From: Agrobacterium rosae
GTDB lineage: Bacteria > Pseudomonadota > Alphaproteobacteria > Rhizobiales > Rhizobiaceae
DNA length: 64,000 nt
NCBI RefSeq assembly: GCF_002915175.1
Contig: NZ_NXEJ01000002.1
Coordinates: 340,236 to 404,235, forward strand
Direction of reading: 5' to 3'
The notes beneath the pieces are model-generated. The model was not told the origin of the DNA, did not search any database, and saw only the letters and a list, made by a program, of their open reading frames with translations. Shown piece by piece: positions 61,333 to 64,000 of the stretch (the stretch's first letter is position 1; each line of letters begins with the position of its first letter). The position numbers and the translations under genes were made by a program.

Positions 61333-62094
61333 ATGAACACGGTTTCTGAAAACAGAACGAAAAGCCTGCTCTATCTGGACGGCGTGTCTGTCTCCTTTGA
61401 TGGTTTCAAGGCGCTCAATTCGCTGTCTTTCGTGGTCGAGCCGGGTGAGCTGCGCGCCATCATCGGCCCCAATGGTGCCGGCAAGACGACGATGATGGAC
61501 ATCATCACCGGCAAGACGCGGCCCAACAGCGGCACGGTGCTGTTTGAAGACAGCATCGACCTCACCAAAAAGGACGAGGCGGATATCGCCCAGCTCGGCA
61601 TCGGCCGGAAATTCCAGAAGCCGACGGTGTTTGAGAGCCACACCGTGTGGGACAACCTGGAACTGGCGCTGAACCGCAAACGTGGGGTCTTTGCCACGCT
61701 CTTCTATCAGCTGACGAAGGACGACAAGGCGCGCATCGAGGAAATCCTCGCCACCGTACGCCTCGGTCATCGCCGCGATGCACTCGCGGCCAATCTTTCG
61801 CATGGTCAAAAGCAATGGCTTGAGATCGGCATGCTGCTGGCGCAGGAGCCAAAGCTGCTTCTGGTCGATGAGCCCGTGGCTGGCATGACGGATGCAGAAA
61901 CGGCGGAGACGGCAGTGCTGCTCAAGGAAATCGCCAAGACCCGCTCCGTAGTGGTGGTCGAACACGACATGGGCTTCATTCGTGATCTCGGCGTCAAGGT
62001 GACATGTCTGGCCGAGGGATCGGTGCTCGCCGAGGGGTCGATCGATTTCGTGTCGAACGACCCAAAGGTCATCGAGAATTATTTGGGGCGATGA
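61333..62094 (+). CDS. urtD: Urea ABC transporter, ATPase UrtD
   Basis: 253 aa, LivG-type ATPase. Walker A GPNGAGKTTMMD, ALAANLSHGQKQWLEIGMLL as the signature region (an LSHGQ variant of LSGGQ) and Walker B LLLVDEPVAGMTDAET. The variant signature is normal in UrtD. Separated from urtE by a 215-base repeat-bearing gap. Confidence 0.95.
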   Translation: MNTVSENRTKSLLYLDGVSVSFDGFKALNSLSFVVEPGELRAIIGPNGAGKTTMMDIITGKTRPNSGTVLFEDSIDLTKKDEADIAQLGIGRKFQKPTVFESHTVWDNLELALNRKRGVFATLFYQLTKDDKARIEEILATVRLGHRRDALAANLSHGQKQWLEIGMLLAQEPKLLLVDEPVAGMTDAETAETAVLLKEIAKTRSVVVVEHDMGFIRDLGVKVTCLAEGSVLAEGSIDFVSNDPKVIENYLGR

Positions 62095-62117
62095 TGGGAA
62101 ACGCAGTGGTCTTGGTG

Positions 62118-62271
62118 CCCCCATCTGCCCTGCCGGGCATCTCCCCCACAGGTGGGGAGATCGGCAAGACGATGGCGCGACATATTATCTGCGACGTTCA
62201 AGATGGACGAGAGGCTGCCACTTGCCAATCTCCCCACCTGTGGGGGAGATGCCCGGCAGGGCAGAGGGGGG
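62118..62271. repeat. Palindromic intergenic repeat between urtD and urtE
   Basis: Two 51-base arms (62118-62168 and 62221-62271) are inverted copies, with only a few mismatches; the spacer of 52 bases has no gene. The arms include GCCGGGCATCTCCCCCACA and its reverse complement. A large hairpin could form in the polycistronic mRNA. The arm family also occurs before urtB. Confidence 0.85.
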
Positions 62272-62308
62272 TGAGCCACACCCATGATACCACAATGGGA
62301 GCGACATC

Positions 62309-63004
62309 ATGCTAAGCGTTGACAACATCAATCTCCATTACGGAGCAGCGCAGGCTTTGCGCGGCATTTCGTTGAACGCGGAAATGGGCAAGATCACCTG
62401 TGTGCTGGGTCGCAACGGTGTCGGTAAAAGCTCTTTGTTGCGGGCCGTGACCGGCCAGCACGCAACAAGTGGCGGAACGATCAGCTTCGGCGGCGAAAGT
62501 CTCAATGGCCTTGCGCCTTACCAACGCGCAAAGCGTGGTGTTGGCTATGTGCCGCAGGGGCGGGAAATCTTTCCGCTTTTGACCGTGCAGGAAAACCTGG
62601 AATCGGGCTATGCGCCGTTGCCGCGCAAGGAACGTTTCATTCCCGATGATATCTTCAGCCTGTTTCCCGTGCTGCAATCCATGTTGTCGCGAAGAGGCGG
62701 GGACCTATCCGGCGGGCAACAGCAACAGCTGGCCATCGGTCGCGCGCTGGTCACGCGGCCGAAAATTCTCGTGCTGGACGAGCCGACGGAAGGCATTCAG
62801 CCTTCGATTATCAAGGATATCGGCCGGGCGATCAAATATTTGCGGGATTCGACGGGCATGGCGATCCTACTGGTCGAACAATATCTGGATTTCTGCCGCG
62901 AGCTTGCAGATTACGTCTACATCATGGATCGCGGTGAGATCGTTCACCAGGGTCTGGCCGAAACGCTGGATACGCCGGAGGCACGACGGCACCTGACGGT
63001 GTGA
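62309..63004 (+). CDS. urtE: Urea ABC transporter, ATPase UrtE
   Basis: 231 aa, LivF-type ATPase. Walker A GRNGVGKSSLLRA, signature GGDLSGGQQQQLAIGRALV and Walker B LVLDEPTEGIQPSI. Last gene of the operon. Start ATG at 62309 has GGGAGC upstream. The repeat before it may reduce or delay its expression relative to urtD. Confidence 0.95.
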   Translation: MLSVDNINLHYGAAQALRGISLNAEMGKITCVLGRNGVGKSSLLRAVTGQHATSGGTISFGGESLNGLAPYQRAKRGVGYVPQGREIFPLLTVQENLESGYAPLPRKERFIPDDIFSLFPVLQSMLSRRGGDLSGGQQQQLAIGRALVTRPKILVLDEPTEGIQPSIIKDIGRAIKYLRDSTGMAILLVEQYLDFCRELADYVYIMDRGEIVHQGLAETLDTPEARRHLTV

Positions 63005-63251
63005 AATGCGGCGCTTTCGCGATCACGAACAGATAAAATCCAAACAATATTGTGACCGCTATTGCATCCTTGCATAGCATTCATGCGCAGTTTAAGCGTT
63101 TCCTTGAGTATAGAGTTGTGTTATTTCCGCAAAAAAATGCAGCGTGCGAGACACAGTGGTCCAACATACGCATGCCGCGCTCCGTCAAACCCTTACATTC
63201 CACGCATTTTCCGGCATAGTGTCGGGAACCTGTGCCAATAAAGGCGTGCTG

Positions 63252-64000
63252 ATGACATCAACGACTGCTTCCAGCCGGTTCGTTCGGGCTGCCCGCCCGC
63301 TCCGAGTTTTTCTCGCGAGCTTTGCTATTCTTACAAGCATGAGTGCAGCCGCGCTGGCATCAACCTGCGGGCAGACAATGGAACCGGGCCGTCACGCGTT
63401 TTCGCTGACGTCTGAAGGTTCACAACGCACCGGCGTATATTTTGTTCCGTCTTCTTATGATGGACAGAAGAAATTGCCTGTCGTCTTTGATTTTCATGGC
63501 AGCAACAGCAATCCCAACGGACAGATGGACCGCAGTGGCTGGGACAAACTGGCCGAGCGTCAAGGGGTCGTCGTTGTTGCGCTTCAGGGTAGCCTCGATG
63601 GTGATCTTCCCGGCACCCATGCCTGGAACGTGCCGGGCGTGACCACGCGCAAGGGCGGGCTCGACGAGCCCGGTTTTATTCGCGATGCCATCACCATGGT
63701 AAAATCCAAGTTCTGCGTTGATGAAGAGCGCTTTTTTGGCTCCGGTTATTCCGGCGGCGGGCGCATGCTGTCGCAGTTCATTTGCAGCGGCAACCGAGAT
63801 TTTACGGCTGCCGGTTTCGTAGCCTCGCTGCGCGCAGGCTATCCCGTTGAAAATTCTGGCAAGTGGGCACCTGATACGGCAAGCTGCGCACCGGCAAAGC
63901 CGATGTCGATCATTGCTTTCGCAGGCTTGAAGGACCCGGCCAACCCCTATCAGGGCGGTGGTAAGGCCTATTGGCAGTATAGCGGCGAGACAGCGTTGAA
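63252..64000 (+). CDS. Secreted PHB-depolymerase/feruloyl-esterase-type hydrolase (3' end beyond window)
   Basis: 249 codons are visible; the gene runs past the window end. N-terminal signal region (MTSTTASSRFVRAARPLRVF, ILTSMSAAALA), oxyanion motif LPVVFDFHGSNSN, and nucleophile elbow in FGSGYSGGGRMLSQFICSGN (G-x-S-x-G). Cysteines in the mature part suggest disulfides. LpqC/poly(3-hydroxybutyrate) depolymerase family (COG3509), which also includes feruloyl esterases. AAGG lies 7 bases before the ATG. The 247-base region before it holds no other gene I can see. Confidence 0.85.
   Translation, partial: MTSTTASSRFVRAARPLRVFLASFAILTSMSAAALASTCGQTMEPGRHAFSLTSEGSQRTGVYFVPSSYDGQKKLPVVFDFHGSNSNPNGQMDRSGWDKLAERQGVVVVALQGSLDGDLPGTHAWNVPGVTTRKGGLDEPGFIRDAITMVKSKFCVDEERFFGSGYSGGGRMLSQFICSGNRDFTAAGFVASLRAGYPVENSGKWAPDTASCAPAKPMSIIAFAGLKDPANPYQGGGKAYWQYSGETAL

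Noticed and set aside
1-64000. tRNA, rRNA, CRISPR array or insertion sequence
   Set aside because: No cloverleaf, regular spacer repeat or transposase-like frame was seen on reading; a profile search (tRNAscan, CRISPR finder) would be decisive.

Overview
The window looks like chromosomal DNA of a Rhizobiaceae alphaproteobacterium, most likely the Agrobacterium/Rhizobium group. The markers are the ctrA/chpT/sciP cell-cycle genes, a eukaryote-type glutamine synthetase (GSII) paired with a GstI-like peptide gene, RpoH, hmu-type heme uptake, a Ku/LigD end-joining pair, and long palindromic intergenic repeats of the kind scattered through rhizobial genomes. No tRNA, rRNA, CRISPR array, transposase or integrase was seen. 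Many genes sit in tight operons with 4-bp ATGA or GTGA overlaps, and several use TTG or GTG starts.

Layout. 1-2917 (minus): NHEJ operon (small gene, Ku, LigD cut by the window edge). 2998-5339: HWE histidine kinase plus single-domain receiver, then a small orphan. 5394-6248 (minus): Dps and a small lipoprotein. 6313-12862: tricarboxylate transporter tctCBA (minus), an orphan periplasmic binding protein, and a divergent tctDE-type two-component system. 12905-18269: proline-rich exported protein, PurU, heme-handling pair (monooxygenase plus HutX) and the hemin ABC importer hmuTUV. 18278-25955: housekeeping and small-molecule enzymes (glyoxalase, Ung, siderophore-interacting protein, ring-cleaving dioxygenase, esterase, lytic transglycosylase, SpoU methyltransferase, RluD). 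26246-31800: methyltransferase, RpoH, a large disordered inner-membrane protein, PurA. 32020-39654: a cell-cycle and envelope region containing an EipA-type DUF1134 protein, ChpT, CtrA, FliJ and SciP. 39979-47878: an isolated DUF2793 phage-type gene, CysQ, and a complete branched-chain amino-acid ABC transporter. 48020-54871: polysaccharide deacetylase, AAA ATPase, and a LuxR-type response regulator transcribed with a very large transporter/histidine kinase/receiver fusion. 55026-63004: GSII, GstI-like gene and the urea ABC transporter urtABCDE. 63252 to the end: the start of a secreted esterase.

How the genes fit together. From about 49.7 to 63 kb the genes centre on nitrogen: an NCS1 permease-like sensor kinase, an NtrC/sigma54-type glnII promoter facing a gstI-like gene, and urea uptake. 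The sensor's ligand is not known from sequence; a purine, pyrimidine, hydantoin or allantoin-type ligand is an inference from the permease fold and the neighbourhood. From 35 to 40 kb the CtrA phosphorelay output genes (chpT, ctrA, sciP) are clustered with likely CtrA-dependent genes, and the ctrA upstream region carries five GANTC (CcrM) sites. The most unusual candidate system is the NCS1-kinase/LuxR regulator pair at 49691-54006, which also carries an eight-cysteine segment between its transporter and kinase parts.
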